DNA of 64,000 bases, from NCBI GenBank assembly GCA_902523635.1, contig CABZAE010000003.1:1-64000 (forward strand), given 5' to 3'. The DNA is from an uncultured Bacteroidota bacterium (lineage in GTDB: Bacteria > Bacteroidota > Bacteroidia > Flavobacteriales > Flavobacteriaceae). Numbering within the stretch: the stretch's first letter is position 1; the number at the start of each line of letters is the position of its first letter. The notes beneath the pieces were generated by a model. That model did not search any database. It had not been told where the DNA came from and saw only the letters and a list, made by a program, of their open reading frames with translations. Shown piece after piece: positions 41,294 to 52,269 of this stretch. The translations under genes and the position numbers were made by a program.

Positions 41294-44200
41294 TTAAAAT
41301 TTAGATAACCATTTATGAGCATTTTCAAATGCAGTAACCCAAGGGGAAAGCTTATCTTTTCTTTTACTTGGATAATGAGGCCAGTTCCATGGAAAAGTTG
41401 ACCTTTCTAGATGAGGCATCATAGCGATATGTCTTCCATTTTCACTACCAATTATAGCTGTGTTATAATCTGATCCATTTGGATTGGCCGGGTATTCTTC
41501 ATAACCATATTTTCCGATTATATTGTATTCGCTTTCACATAATGGTAGACTGAATTTCCCCTCACCATGGGCACTCCAAATGCCGAGCTTCAACCCACCC
41601 ATATTTTTAAACATTATGGATTCATTGTTTTGAATTTCAACGGATGTGAAAATACATTCAAATTTTTTGGAATCATTATGTTCCATGGTAGGTTTTTTTA
41701 CATGTTCTGGATGCAATAACCCAAGCTCAATGAACAATTGACATCCATTACAAACACCTAACGATAAAGTGTCTTTTTTTGAGAAAAAACTCATGAGACT
41801 TTTTTTGGCTTTTTCATTGTAAATAAATGAACCAGCCCAACCTTTTGCTGAACCTAACACGTCTGAGTTTGAAAAACCACCAACTGCAACGATGAAATGA
41901 ATGTTTTCAAGATTTTCTCTTCCAGAAATTAAGTCGGACATATGAATATCTTTGACGTTAAAACCTGCTAAGTCCATTACATAAGCCATTTCTCTTTCTG
42001 AATTACTTCCCTTATCTCTTATTATAGCAGCATTTATTTTTTTTTGATTTGATGTTGATAGATTACCACTAAAATTTTCAGGGAAATTAAAGACAAGAGG
42101 TTGTTTTTTAAAGTTTTCAAACCTTTCTTTAGCTTTTGCTATACCACTTTGGTGAATATCCATCAAATATGATTTCTTAAACCATAAATCCCTATATTTT
42201 TCGACGCATAAATTAAGTTGATCTCTATTGTTTTTTATTTTTAAGTTTCCAGTTCTATCAACTTTACCAATTTTAAAAAAATTAATTTTTTTCTCTCTTA
42301 ATATCTTTTCAATAGTTCTTTTTCCTTGAAAAACTATTGCTGGATTCTCGCAAAAAAGTAAATCGACAGTTTTTTGATCACCTATATCACTTAAATCTAT
42401 GTCTGCACCTAAACCGTTTTCTGAGAAACATAATTCAAGTAATGTAGTAATCAAACCGCCAGAACTAACATCATGACCTGAGATAATAAAGTTGCTTTTT
42501 ATTAGGCCTTGAAAAATATTGAATGCCTCAGCAAAGTATTTAGAATCTTTTATATCTGGACAACTGTTTCCAACTTCGTCGAGAGTTTGAGCTAACGCTG
42601 AACCACCAATATCATGGGACGATTTTGAAAAGTCAATGTAATAAATACTATCGTTACAATATTTAAACACTGGCTCAACAACCTTATTTATATTACTACA
42701 ATTAGCTGTAGCAGAAATTATAACTGTACCAGGTGCTAGCACATCAACGTCATTATATCTTTGTTTCATTGATAGTGAATCTTTTCCTGTTGGAATGTTA
42801 ATTCCAAGATCAATCGCAAAATTGGAGCAAGATTCTACAGCTTCATACAATCTTGCATCTTCGCCAGGATTATTACACGGCCACATCCAATTTGCTGATA
42901 GAGATATGGACTTAATCCCATTATTTAGAGGAGCCCAAATTATGTTAGTTAATGCCTTGGCAATAGCAACCCTTGAACCTGCAGATGGATCTATTAACGC
43001 AATTACAGGTGCATGTCCGATTGATGTAGCAACTCCGAATGGATTTTTGAAGTCCAAAGCCATAACTCCACAATTATTTAGAGGTAATTGTAATTGACCA
43101 ACACACTGTTGTTTAGCTACTTTGCCCGTTACACATCTATCTACTTTGTTAGTTAGCCAATCTTTACAGGCGACTGATTCGAGGCTAAGAACATTCTTTA
43201 AATATTTTTCAAATAAATTAAAGTCACATTTTATATTTGAAAATTTAGATTTTAGACTTATATCACTCATCATTGTCTTTGGTGAATTACCAAAAAAATC
43301 AGAAAGTTCTAGATTTATTGGCATCTCATTACTTGATTGAGATTTTATAATAAATTTCTTATCACCTGAGATTTTACCGACTTTGTAGCATGGGCATTTT
43401 TCTCGATTTGCAATTTTTTTAAGCTTTTTGAAGTTTTTTTCAGAAATTATTAGACCCATCCTTTCTTGCGACTCATTACCAATAATTTCTTTAAAAGACA
43501 GGGTGTCATCACCAATTGGTAATTCATCAATATCAACAATTCCTCCTGTCTCATCTACAAGTTCTGATAAACAGTTTAAATGCCCTCCAGCTCCGTGATC
43601 ATGAATTGAAATAATTGTATTCTCCTCAAATTCAACAAATGCTCTAATTGTATTTGCAACTCTTTTTTGCATTTCAGGATTTGATCTTTGTACAGCATTT
43701 AATTCAATTCCTGAACTATATTTTCCGGTGTCTGTTGAGGATACTGAGGCCCCACCCATACCAATTCTGTAATTATCACCCCCAAGTATTACAATTACAT
43801 CATCTTTTCTCGGAGTTTCTTTGATACTTTGATTAAATTTTCCAAATCCAATTCCACCAGCAAGCATAATTACTTTATCATATCCAAGTTTAACTTTCCC
43901 AGATTCATGTTCAAATGTTAATAATGATCCGCATATTAGTGGTTGACCAAATTTATTTCCGAAGTCTGATGCCCCGTTTGATGCTTTTATTAAAATATCA
44001 ATGGGGGATTGGTATAACCATTTTCTTTCTTTTTTAACCCAATTTTCATTACTATCTATTCTTGGGTATGGTGTCATGTATACTGCAGTACCAGCTAATG
44101 GAATCGATCCTTTACCGCCCGCAAGTCGATCTCTAATTTCTCCTCCCGAACCAGTAGCAGCTCCACTGAATGGTTCAACTGTTGTTGGGAAATTATGTGT

Positions 44201-44941
44201 TTCAGCTTTTAAAGATATGACTGAACTAAAAGTACTTTTTTTATAGTATGATGGCTCAGATGGATCAACAGGAGAAAACTGTTCAACATCAGGACCTTTA
44301 ATGAAAGCCACATTGTCTTTGTATGCAGATACAATTTCATTTTTATTCAACTTTGAAGTCTTTTTTATCAAATCAAAAAGAGAATGTTTCATTTTTTTAT
44401 TATCAATAATAAAGGTTCCATTGAATATTTTATGTCTACAGTGTTCAGAATTTACTTGAGAAAAGCCAAAAACTTCAGAGTCTGTAAGCTTCCTTTTAAG
44501 TTTTTTAGAAAGATTCTCCAAGTAGTTTATTTCGTCTACACTCAATGCCAAACCTTCTTTGGAATTATAAGTTGAAATATCTGATATTTCTTTGATAGAT
44601 TCAGGATTTATTGAAACGTTAAAAACATGTTGGTTAAGCTTACTGTAAACTTCATTTATCATAGGGTCATGCTTATTATGGTTTTTGTCAAATTCTGAGA
44701 ACATTTCAATCCTCTTAATCCCCTTTATGACCATGTTTTGTGTTATTTCAACAGCATTCGTGCTCCAAGGAGTTACCATTGATTTTCTAGGTCCAAGAAA
44801 AGTTCCTGAAATTTCAGTTTTACCTGTTAAAAAATTCGCATTGAACAACCACTCAAGTTTTTGAATGTCTTTTTGGTTTATTGTATTACTTGTATCAACA
44901 GTATAAATTAGATTTTGTTTGTCCTTGAAGAAAAAAACCAT
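41294..44941 (-). CDS. purL: Phosphoribosylformylglycinamidine synthase (large single-chain PurL)
   Basis: 1215 aa; SQVNSEHCRHKIFNG, AETHNFPTTVEPFSGAATGSGGEIRD, C-terminal glutaminase LGVCNGCQLF. Confidence 0.98.
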   Translation of the reverse strand: MVFFFKDKQNLIYTVDTSNTINQKDIQKLEWLFNANFLTGKTEISGTFLGPRKSMVTPWSTNAVEITQNMVIKGIKRIEMFSEFDKNHNKHDPMINEVYSKLNQHVFNVSINPESIKEISDISTYNSKEGLALSVDEINYLENLSKKLKRKLTDSEVFGFSQVNSEHCRHKIFNGTFIIDNKKMKHSLFDLIKKTSKLNKNEIVSAYKDNVAFIKGPDVEQFSPVDPSEPSYYKKSTFSSVISLKAETHNFPTTVEPFSGAATGSGGEIRDRLAGGKGSIPLAGTAVYMTPYPRIDSNENWVKKERKWLYQSPIDILIKASNGASDFGNKFGQPLICGSLLTFEHESGKVKLGYDKVIMLAGGIGFGKFNQSIKETPRKDDVIVILGGDNYRIGMGGASVSSTDTGKYSSGIELNAVQRSNPEMQKRVANTIRAFVEFEENTIISIHDHGAGGHLNCLSELVDETGGIVDIDELPIGDDTLSFKEIIGNESQERMGLIISEKNFKKLKKIANREKCPCYKVGKISGDKKFIIKSQSSNEMPINLELSDFFGNSPKTMMSDISLKSKFSNIKCDFNLFEKYLKNVLSLESVACKDWLTNKVDRCVTGKVAKQQCVGQLQLPLNNCGVMALDFKNPFGVATSIGHAPVIALIDPSAGSRVAIAKALTNIIWAPLNNGIKSISLSANWMWPCNNPGEDARLYEAVESCSNFAIDLGINIPTGKDSLSMKQRYNDVDVLAPGTVIISATANCSNINKVVEPVFKYCNDSIYYIDFSKSSHDIGGSALAQTLDEVGNSCPDIKDSKYFAEAFNIFQGLIKSNFIISGHDVSSGGLITTLLELCFSENGLGADIDLSDIGDQKTVDLLFCENPAIVFQGKRTIEKILREKKINFFKIGKVDRTGNLKIKNNRDQLNLCVEKYRDLWFKKSYLMDIHQSGIAKAKERFENFKKQPLVFNFPENFSGNLSTSNQKKINAAIIRDKGSNSEREMAYVMDLAGFNVKDIHMSDLISGRENLENIHFIVAVGGFSNSDVLGSAKGWAGSFIYNEKAKKSLMSFFSKKDTLSLGVCNGCQLFIELGLLHPEHVKKPTMEHNDSKKFECIFTSVEIQNNESIMFKNMGGLKLGIWSAHGEGKFSLPLCESEYNIIGKYGYEEYPANPNGSDYNTAIIGSENGRHIAMMPHLERSTFPWNWPHYPSKRKDKLSPWVTAFENAHKWLSKF

Positions 44942-44960
44942 TGTAAACCAAATGTTAAAT

Positions 44961-44968
44961 CAAAATTA
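44961..44968 (-). promoter_or_regulatory. Putative -7 box TAATTTTG for purL
   Basis: TAnnTTTG on the - strand, 19 bp upstream of the ATG. Confidence 0.5.
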
Positions 44969-45031
44969 TGCGAAAAAAATACAATCCCTTGATTTTTAAA
45001 ATCTAAGTTAGTAACGATTTGATTGATTTTA

Positions 45032-46249
45032 TTAACAAGTTTGTTTTAAAGCCAGTCTGGCCATGTAAAATCCATCAAACCCATCACTAGGGTTTATTTT
45101 ATTTTCATCTTCAAAATCAAAATTTTTTCCTTCTTCTGATTTTAAAAATTTTTTTATCTGAATTTCATTTTCACTTGGCAAAATTGAACAGGTAGCATAA
45201 ACCAACTTACCACCTTTTTTAAGTAAAGGAGAGTATTTTTTTAAAATGTTTAATTGTTTTTCTCTTACCCTTTGAATGAAATCAAGGTTTAACTTCCATT
45301 TTGCATCAGGATTTCTTTTCAATACGCCAAGTCCTGAGCAAGGAGCGTCAATAAGAAGTCTATCAAATTTTCCATAAAGTTTTTTTACTGATTTTAAATT
45401 ATCAATTAGTTTAGTTTGAATATTGAACGCTCCATTTCTTTTTGATCTTTTCCTAAGCTCATTCAGTTTATACTGATTTATGTCCATTGCAATTATTTTA
45501 CCCTTATTTTCCATCAAGCAAGATAAATGAAGTGTTTTACCTCCGGCACCTGCACACACATCACAAACTCTCATACCTTTTTCTAGTTCAAGAAAGGGAG
45601 CGACAAGTTGAGATGAAGCATCTTGTAGTTCATATAAACCCTTTTTAAAAGATTCCCTTACGAACAAATTACACCTTTTTTTTAATACCAGTGCATTTGG
45701 ATAGTCTTTAATTGTATTTGTCTCAATTCCCTCATTTATTAATACTTTTTTAAGTTGATTTTTAGTAATTTTATGAGTGTTGGTTCTTATGACTACAGAA
45801 TTAGATTTATTTAGCTCATTTAATTCTTTTTCCCATTTTTTTTCACCCAGTTCTTGTGATCCAATTTTGTCAAGCCAGTTCGGTATGGATTCTCTAAATT
45901 TTCTAATTTTGGATAAGCTATCAAATTTTCCTTTGATTTTTCTCTTAGGGATATTTTCAAACTCTTTCCAATTAGGAATTGGTATTCCTCTTAAAACAGC
46001 CCACACAGAAAAAAATTTCCACAATTCATTCGAATTGTGTGGGGATTTAATATCTGCTATTTTAGAATATAATCTTTTCCACCTAACTATATCATAACAT
46101 GTCTCTGCTATAAAGCCCCTGTCTTTACTTCCCCATTTTTTATTACTTTTTAAGGTTTTTTCGATAGCTTTATCTGCATAGATATTATTGTTAAAAATAT
46201 TGTCTAAAGTATAAATTACTCCAATGACTAAATTTTTATGGAGTATCAT
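45032..46249 (-). CDS. RsmB/NOP-family RNA m5C methyltransferase
   Basis: 405 aa; LYELQDASSQLVAPFLELEKGMRVCDVCAGAGGKTLHL, DAPCSGLGVLKRNPDAKW, YATCSILPSENE. Confidence 0.93.
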   Translation of the reverse strand: MILHKNLVIGVIYTLDNIFNNNIYADKAIEKTLKSNKKWGSKDRGFIAETCYDIVRWKRLYSKIADIKSPHNSNELWKFFSVWAVLRGIPIPNWKEFENIPKRKIKGKFDSLSKIRKFRESIPNWLDKIGSQELGEKKWEKELNELNKSNSVVIRTNTHKITKNQLKKVLINEGIETNTIKDYPNALVLKKRCNLFVRESFKKGLYELQDASSQLVAPFLELEKGMRVCDVCAGAGGKTLHLSCLMENKGKIIAMDINQYKLNELRKRSKRNGAFNIQTKLIDNLKSVKKLYGKFDRLLIDAPCSGLGVLKRNPDAKWKLNLDFIQRVREKQLNILKKYSPLLKKGGKLVYATCSILPSENEIQIKKFLKSEEGKNFDFEDENKINPSDGFDGFYMARLALKQTC

Positions 46250-46273
46250 CTTTAAGCTTTTTTAATATGAAAG

Positions 46274-46723
46274 TTAGTTTTCTCTTATTCTTCTTGATTC
46301 TCGCAATTTCTTCATCATCTCTCTTCGAAATTCTTCTTCTAGTCTAAACAATTCATAAGTTTTTCTTGGAGATAAAACTTCTTTCAATTGTGATATAAGT
46401 TGTCCTCTGAGTTCAACTTTTTTCTTTTCATAATCCATGTAATCATTTATAAGTTGTGCATATTCCGAGTCACTGAACTCTAATTCATCTGCAACCCCTC
46501 TGAAATTACTTTTATTGTCATCCCAAAGTTTATATAAGCTATCCTCATAAGATTTGTAAGCCTTCCAAAAATCTGATTCAATGCTGGAGTTAAGTTTTAA
46601 TTTTTCAGATAAAAAAAGTTTTTTATATGCGTTAACCTTTTCCCTGCTAAGTCTTTCTGATTGAAATGAATAGCTGGATTGAAAAAATAAGATTGCAATG
46701 AGAGTAAATATTAATTTTTTCAT
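46274..46723 (-). CDS. Exported Spy/CpxP-like protein ('sensor of ECF-type sigma factor' type)
   Basis: 149 aa, signal peptide, charged helical C-terminal half, third gene after an ECF sigma factor. Confidence 0.7.
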   Translation of the reverse strand: MKKLIFTLIAILFFQSSYSFQSERLSREKVNAYKKLFLSEKLKLNSSIESDFWKAYKSYEDSLYKLWDDNKSNFRGVADELEFSDSEYAQLINDYMDYEKKKVELRGQLISQLKEVLSPRKTYELFRLEEEFRREMMKKLRESRRIREN

Positions 46724-47185
46724 TTATTCATAAATTATAATTTCCGCACTTGGGTTTTCAATAAAATAATTTTCAATGTCGAAATAATTAACATATTCAG
46801 AAAAATCTAAATCATCCGAGTCTAATAAATCAATAAAATCGTAGGTAGATAGTTCTATTATGTGCTTATCAGCATAGTTCATAACATCTGAATAATTAAT
46901 TTCTTTGTTGAATTTAAAAAGATTATATACTGTAAAGACCAATACAAATATAGCAGCTACAGACGAAGCTCTGTAAAAAACATTTTTTAAGTACCTTATT
47001 TTACCTGACCTTATTTTTTGCTTGATTACCCTAGAACTAATATATTCAAAATACTCATCAGGAATTAAAAAATCATTTGTTACAGGAATGAATTCACTAA
47101 TTAATTTTGAATTAAAATTTTTTAAATAACCCTTAGGAATTTTGAACCTGCTCTTAATTAGTGGTATTTTACTTTTGTTACTCAT
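46724..47185 (-). CDS. Putative membrane anti-sigma-like protein
   Basis: 153 aa, single TM segment ASSVAAIFVLVFTVYNLF, directly downstream of sigma gene. Confidence 0.6.
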   Translation of the reverse strand: MSNKSKIPLIKSRFKIPKGYLKNFNSKLISEFIPVTNDFLIPDEYFEYISSRVIKQKIRSGKIRYLKNVFYRASSVAAIFVLVFTVYNLFKFNKEINYSDVMNYADKHIIELSTYDFIDLLDSDDLDFSEYVNYFDIENYFIENPSAEIIIYE

Positions 47186-47207
47186 TTTTATATAGACAAT
47201 CTAAATA

Positions 47208-47759
47208 TTAAAAGGTTTGAATTTCTGCAATTTCTTTTTTTATTTTTTTTACGGCAATGTGATATGACGCTTTTAAGGAACCAACCGAAGTGCCCAAAAT
47301 TTCAGAAATATCTTTAAATTTTAAATCTTGTTCATACTTCATTTGAAAGACAAGCTTTTGTTTTTTTGGAAGTTTTGAAATTATCAATTGCAACTTATAT
47401 TGCAATTCATCTCCATTAAAATAAGGATCTTCTTTTAAATTTGAAACCATTAAATCGAACATTTCTTCACTATTGTGAAAGTATTTTTTTGATTTGGATT
47501 TTAAAAAATTAAGAGATTCATTTGTTGCAATTCTATACATCCACGTGTAAAGTTTACTATCTCCCTTAAACTTATTTATTCCTCTGAAGACTTTGACAAA
47601 AGTATTTTGTAAGACATCATCTGTGTCATCATGGTTTAATACTAACTTACGAATATGCCAATATAAAGGTTTCTTGTACTGATTCACTAACAAATGGAAA
47701 GCCTGATTTTTTGTTGTTTTGTTTTTTAAATTTTTTATTAAATCAGATTCGTTTTTCAA
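47208..47759 (-). CDS. ECF RNA polymerase sigma factor
   Basis: 183 aa; DDTDDVLQNTFVKVFRGINKFKGDSKLYTWMYRIATNESLNFL (region 2), LPKKQKLVFQMKYEQDLKFKDISEILGTSVGSLKASYHIAVKKIKK (region 4); apparent TTG start. Confidence 0.93.
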   Translation of the reverse strand: MKNESDLIKNLKNKTTKNQAFHLLVNQYKKPLYWHIRKLVLNHDDTDDVLQNTFVKVFRGINKFKGDSKLYTWMYRIATNESLNFLKSKSKKYFHNSEEMFDLMVSNLKEDPYFNGDELQYKLQLIISKLPKKQKLVFQMKYEQDLKFKDISEILGTSVGSLKASYHIAVKKIKKEIAEIQTF

Positions 47760-47801
47760 AGTTATATATCTAAAATTTAGATAATTAATTCTATGTTTGG
47801 T

Positions 47802-49622
47802 TTAATTAAATGATTGATACTTAATTAATTTTGAATATACTCCTTTCTGTTCCAATAGTTCACTGTGTTTTCCGCTTTCAACTATTTTTCCTTTATTCAT
47901 AACCAATATCATATCTGCATTTTGAATCGTTGATAATCTGTGAGCTATTATCAATGATGTTCGGTTTTTCATTAAATTTTCCAATGCATGTTGAACTAAT
48001 TTTTCTGATTCAGAATCAAGCGATGAGGTAGCTTCATCCAAAATCATAATTGGTGGATTATTTAAAACAGCCCTTGCAATTGAAATTCTCTGTTTTTGAC
48101 CACCCGAAAGATTACCACCAAAACTACCTACATTCGTTTCAAATTTATTTTCTAATTTTTCAACAAATTCAATTGAATTTGAGATTTTAGAGGCTTCAAT
48201 TATTTTATTTTTTGGAATTTCTTCAGTAAGAATAATGTTTGACTTAACTGTATCGTTAAAAAGAAGAGATTCTTGAGGAACAAATCCAATTAAAGATCGT
48301 AAATCTGATTTTTTTATGTGTTTGATATTAATATCATCAATACATATTTCGCCAGAATGTACATCAAAAAATCTTGGAATTAAATTAGCTAAGGTAGTTT
48401 TTCCACTTCCTGATTGACCAACCAAAGCGATTGTTTTACCTTTTTGAATCTTAAATGAAAGATTATCTAAAACCATTTTTTTTCCATAAGAAAAACTAAC
48501 ATTACGAAATGTTATCTCTTGGTCGAATGATTTTTTTTCAATTGGATTTTTCATTTCCTTTATATCTGATTCAGACTCCAATATCTCAAAGACCCTTTCA
48601 GCTGCGGCATTTCCCTTTTTAATAGAGTAGGATGCTTTACTGATCGATTTGGCTGGTGTTAATACACCATAAGCTAAGCCCATGTAAGTCAAAAAAGCTG
48701 CCGGGTTCAATTGCATATCGACTAAAACCAATTTTCCTCCATACCACAACAATACCCCAATTACAGATATACCTAAAAATTCGCTCAACGGGCTAGCTAA
48801 ATTTTGTTTATTTATTAATTTATTTGAGTAGTAATAAAACTTATTATTCGTTTTCAAAAACTTATTTATAAAAAATGATTCGGCAACGAATCCTTTGATT
48901 ATTTTTAAACCATTTAATGTTTCTTCGGAAATTGATAAAATTTCGCCTTGTTCTTTTTGAACAACGTTGGATGTTGACTTCAATGATTTTCCAATTATTG
49001 AAATTATAAAGCCTGAAATAGGAATGAAAATTAGAACAAAAACTGTTAGTTTAAAACTAATTAAAAACATGGCAATTACAGTAAAAAATATTGTCAGAGG
49101 TTCTCTTATGATGATTTCAAAAATTGATAAAAAAGACAACTGTATTTCGGTCACATCATTAGTGAATCGTGAGACGACATCTCCCTTTTTCTTTGTTTGG
49201 TAATAGGAGATTGGTAGACTAATTATTTTTTTGTAAAGTTTTTCTCTCAAATCCTTCAAAATTCCATTTCTAAAAAATGTTATGAAAAACATAGCTAAGT
49301 AATTGAAAAGGTTTTTTAAAAAAAATAGAACAACAATTGTGATGATTACTAATATCAAGGCTTTGTTAGGATCATTGTTTGCAAATGAATTGACAAGAAA
49401 GTTTAACCAAGCTTCAAAATCTTTTCCAAAACTTAAGAAGTTTTCAAAATTTGGCTTTTCATAAGTTTTTTCAGAATCTCCAAACAAAACTTCTAACATA
49501 GGCATTAACGATAAAAAAGATAATGCACTGAAGATTGCATAAAGTATATTAAAAAAAATATTTAAAAAAATAAATCTTTTATAGGGTTTACCAAGCCAAA
49601 AAACTTTCTTGAAACTTTTCAT
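47802..49622 (-). CDS. ABC exporter, fused permease/ATPase (MsbA-like)
   Basis: 606 aa; GQSGSGKTTLANLIPRF, NLSGGQKQRISIARAVL, LDEATSSLD. Confidence 0.95.
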   Translation of the reverse strand: MKSFKKVFWLGKPYKRFIFLNIFFNILYAIFSALSFLSLMPMLEVLFGDSEKTYEKPNFENFLSFGKDFEAWLNFLVNSFANNDPNKALILVIITIVVLFFLKNLFNYLAMFFITFFRNGILKDLREKLYKKIISLPISYYQTKKKGDVVSRFTNDVTEIQLSFLSIFEIIIREPLTIFFTVIAMFLISFKLTVFVLIFIPISGFIISIIGKSLKSTSNVVQKEQGEILSISEETLNGLKIIKGFVAESFFINKFLKTNNKFYYYSNKLINKQNLASPLSEFLGISVIGVLLWYGGKLVLVDMQLNPAAFLTYMGLAYGVLTPAKSISKASYSIKKGNAAAERVFEILESESDIKEMKNPIEKKSFDQEITFRNVSFSYGKKMVLDNLSFKIQKGKTIALVGQSGSGKTTLANLIPRFFDVHSGEICIDDINIKHIKKSDLRSLIGFVPQESLLFNDTVKSNIILTEEIPKNKIIEASKISNSIEFVEKLENKFETNVGSFGGNLSGGQKQRISIARAVLNNPPIMILDEATSSLDSESEKLVQHALENLMKNRTSLIIAHRLSTIQNADMILVMNKGKIVESGKHSELLEQKGVYSKLIKYQSFN

Positions 49623-51325
49623 TAAAAACTAAATTCTTTAATTAATTCGTTTAATTTGAAATCAAGTTTTTTATTTGTATCATAGTACATATTCTTTTTA
49701 TTGAGTAAAGTGTTGACACTAAAATAAAATTTTATTTTTGGTTCTGTTCCGCTTGGCCGAACAGCGATTTCAGATCCATCTGATAATTCAAAAATTAAAA
49801 CATTTGATTTTGGGAGATAAATATTAGTTTTTTTATTGTTTATAAAATCAACTTTTTCTGAACTTAAAAAATCTTTTAATGACACTAATTTTGTTCCTGC
49901 AATTTCATTTTTTTTTAGATTTCTGAAATGTTCCATCATTCTGTTAATTTCCATAGATCCATCAATTCCGTCCTTTTTAATAGTCACTAATTTCTCCTTA
50001 AAAAAACCATATTTTATGTAACAATCTAACAGATAATTGAATACATCTGAATTATCTTTTTTACATTCTGAGGCCAATTCACAGAAAAGAAGAGCAGTTG
50101 TTATAGCATCCTTATCTCTAACAAAATCACCAACAACAAATCCATTACTTTCTTCACCTCCACACAAAAATCTTTTTTTTGGAAAATCTTCTACCATTTT
50201 AGAAATCCATTTGAAACCAGTTAATCCTAATTTTAGTTCAACCCCATTTTGGTCAGCGATATTTTTTAGCATTGGTGTTGATACAATCGTTGATCCAATA
50301 AAACAGGATTCTTTATTTTTTTCTTTCTCAAGTAGGTAATTTATTAAAACAACCATAATTTGATTTCCATTCAAAACAAAAAAATTACCCGAACTGTCTT
50401 TTATGCCGACACCCAAGCGATCTGCATCTGGGTCAGTTCCTAGAAAAATATCTGCATTTTTTTTAATTGCTAATTTTTTTGCATAATCAAACGCACTTTC
50501 TTCTTCAGGGTTAGGAGATTTAACTGTTGGAAAATTCCCATCTGGAAGTTTTTGTTCATCTACAATTGATAAATCACTGTATCCTGCTGATTTTAAAACA
50601 TTGGGCAATATTTTATATGATGTTCCATGTATGGGTGTAAATACTATCTTAAGGTTTTCCCTGTCGGATCTACCTATCTTACCAAATTTAATGGAATCTT
50701 TTAAAAAAGAATCATCTATTTTTTTATCGATTAATTGGATTAAGTTTTTTTGGATTTCAAATTTGATTTTATCATAATTAACTTTATTAATTTCATTTAT
50801 TAAGATTTTATCAATGGGAGGTACAATCTGTCCTCCATTAGTCCAATAAACTTTGTAACCATTGTATTCAGGGGGATTGTGCGATGCAGTTAATACAATT
50901 CCACATGTGCAACCAAGTTTAGTAATACAGTATGATAATATAGGTGTGGGTCGAAGTGAGCTAAAAAGATAGACCTTTATTCCATTGCCTGAAAAAACTT
51001 CAGAAACTTTTTTAGCTAAATATTCAGAGTTATTCCTACAGTCAAAAGCAATTACTACTGACTTCTTGGCGATTTTTTTTTTATTAATGTAATTTGATAT
51101 GCCTTGAGTATTTTTGCCTAATGTGTATTTATTAATTCTGTTGGGACCTAATCCCATTATTCCTCTCATTCCCCCAGTACCAAATTCTAGATTTTTATAA
51201 AATGAATCAAAAAATTTTTTAGGTTCTTTATGTTTTAGGTTTTTTACAAGTTCAATTGTATTGGAATCAAAAGGAAATTTTGTCCAAGTTTCATAATTTT
51301 TTTTGACAGTAGGTGAATCCAACAT
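49622..51325 (-). CDS. Phosphoglucomutase/phosphomannomutase
   Basis: 567 aa; FGTGGMRGIMGLGPNRIN, GIVLTASHNPPEYNGYKVYW, GTDPDADRLGVG, RPSGTEPKIKFY. Confidence 0.95.
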   Translation of the reverse strand: MLDSPTVKKNYETWTKFPFDSNTIELVKNLKHKEPKKFFDSFYKNLEFGTGGMRGIMGLGPNRINKYTLGKNTQGISNYINKKKIAKKSVVIAFDCRNNSEYLAKKVSEVFSGNGIKVYLFSSLRPTPILSYCITKLGCTCGIVLTASHNPPEYNGYKVYWTNGGQIVPPIDKILINEINKVNYDKIKFEIQKNLIQLIDKKIDDSFLKDSIKFGKIGRSDRENLKIVFTPIHGTSYKILPNVLKSAGYSDLSIVDEQKLPDGNFPTVKSPNPEEESAFDYAKKLAIKKNADIFLGTDPDADRLGVGIKDSSGNFFVLNGNQIMVVLINYLLEKEKNKESCFIGSTIVSTPMLKNIADQNGVELKLGLTGFKWISKMVEDFPKKRFLCGGEESNGFVVGDFVRDKDAITTALLFCELASECKKDNSDVFNYLLDCYIKYGFFKEKLVTIKKDGIDGSMEINRMMEHFRNLKKNEIAGTKLVSLKDFLSSEKVDFINNKKTNIYLPKSNVLIFELSDGSEIAVRPSGTEPKIKFYFSVNTLLNKKNMYYDTNKKLDFKLNELIKEFSF

Positions 51326-52269
51326 TAATTTGATTTTTCAACAATTTTATATTGGCTCTTAATTTTTTTATTTCGTAAGATCAACTCTCCCAAAAAACCT
51401 GCGAGAAAAAATTGGGATCCAATTATCATTGTTGTTAGTGAAATGTAAAATTCTGGTCTTTCTGTAATTAATCTCCCTCCAGAATTAATAAATAACTTAT
51501 CTATCCCGAGAAAAGCTGCAAATAAAAAACCTGTTAAAATCATCAATGTGCCAATCAATCCAAAAAAATGCATTGGTCTTTTTCCAAACTTGTGAGTAAA
51601 CCACAATGTTAATAAATCTAAAAACCCTTTTAAAAATCTATCTGCCCCATACTTTGTATTTCCATATTTTCGTGGATGATGTTTAACAATTTTTTGTGTG
51701 ATCCTGTTGAATCCAGAATTTTTTGCAAGCACTGGAATATATCTATGCATTCCGTTTGTAAGTGTGATCTCTTTAGCTAGGTCATTTTTATAAGCTTTGA
51801 TACCACAATTAAAATCGTTCAATTTTAAGCCAGATGTTTTTCTTGCAGCCCAATTAAATATTTTGGAGGGAAAGTTTTTAAATATTAAAGAATCATATCT
51901 TACCTTTTTCCAACCTGATACAAGGTCATAAGAGTCTACATCAATCATTTTATAAAATTCAGGTATTTCATTTGGATCATCCTGCAGATCTGCATCCAGT
52001 GTTATAATTACATTTCCAATGGCCTGATTGAAACCAGCGGAAAGTGCATGGGATTTACCAAAATTTCTAGAAAACCTCAATCCCTTGACATGATCATATT
52101 TTTTGCCAATTTTTTTTATCACACGCCATGAGCTGTCATTACTACCATCATCAATGTATATGATTTCATAAATTAAACCCATGTTATTAATAACATTTAC
52201 AATTGAAGAATTTAGTTCTTCTATAGATTTATCCTCATTGTAAAGTGGAATAACAATTGATAAATTCAT
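51325..52269 (-). CDS. Family 2 glycosyltransferase (dolichyl-phosphate sugar synthase-like)
   Basis: 314 aa; LSIVIPLYNEDKSIEEL, IIYIDDGSNDSSW, TLDADLQDDPNEIPEF, two C-terminal TM segments. Confidence 0.93.
   Translation of the reverse strand: MNLSIVIPLYNEDKSIEELNSSIVNVINNMGLIYEIIYIDDGSNDSSWRVIKKIGKKYDHVKGLRFSRNFGKSHALSAGFNQAIGNVIITLDADLQDDPNEIPEFYKMIDVDSYDLVSGWKKVRYDSLIFKNFPSKIFNWAARKTSGLKLNDFNCGIKAYKNDLAKEITLTNGMHRYIPVLAKNSGFNRITQKIVKHHPRKYGNTKYGADRFLKGFLDLLTLWFTHKFGKRPMHFFGLIGTLMILTGFLFAAFLGIDKLFINSGGRLITERPEFYISLTTMIIGSQFFLAGFLGELILRNKKIKSQYKIVEKSN

Noticed and set aside
42795-43097. 100-aa + strand ORF inside purL, and other 60-100 aa antisense ORFs (35883-36483, 44001-44246, 5140-5388, 7196-7453)
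   Set aside because: Lie entirely antisense to strongly conserved genes; consistent with random ORFs opposite coding sequence
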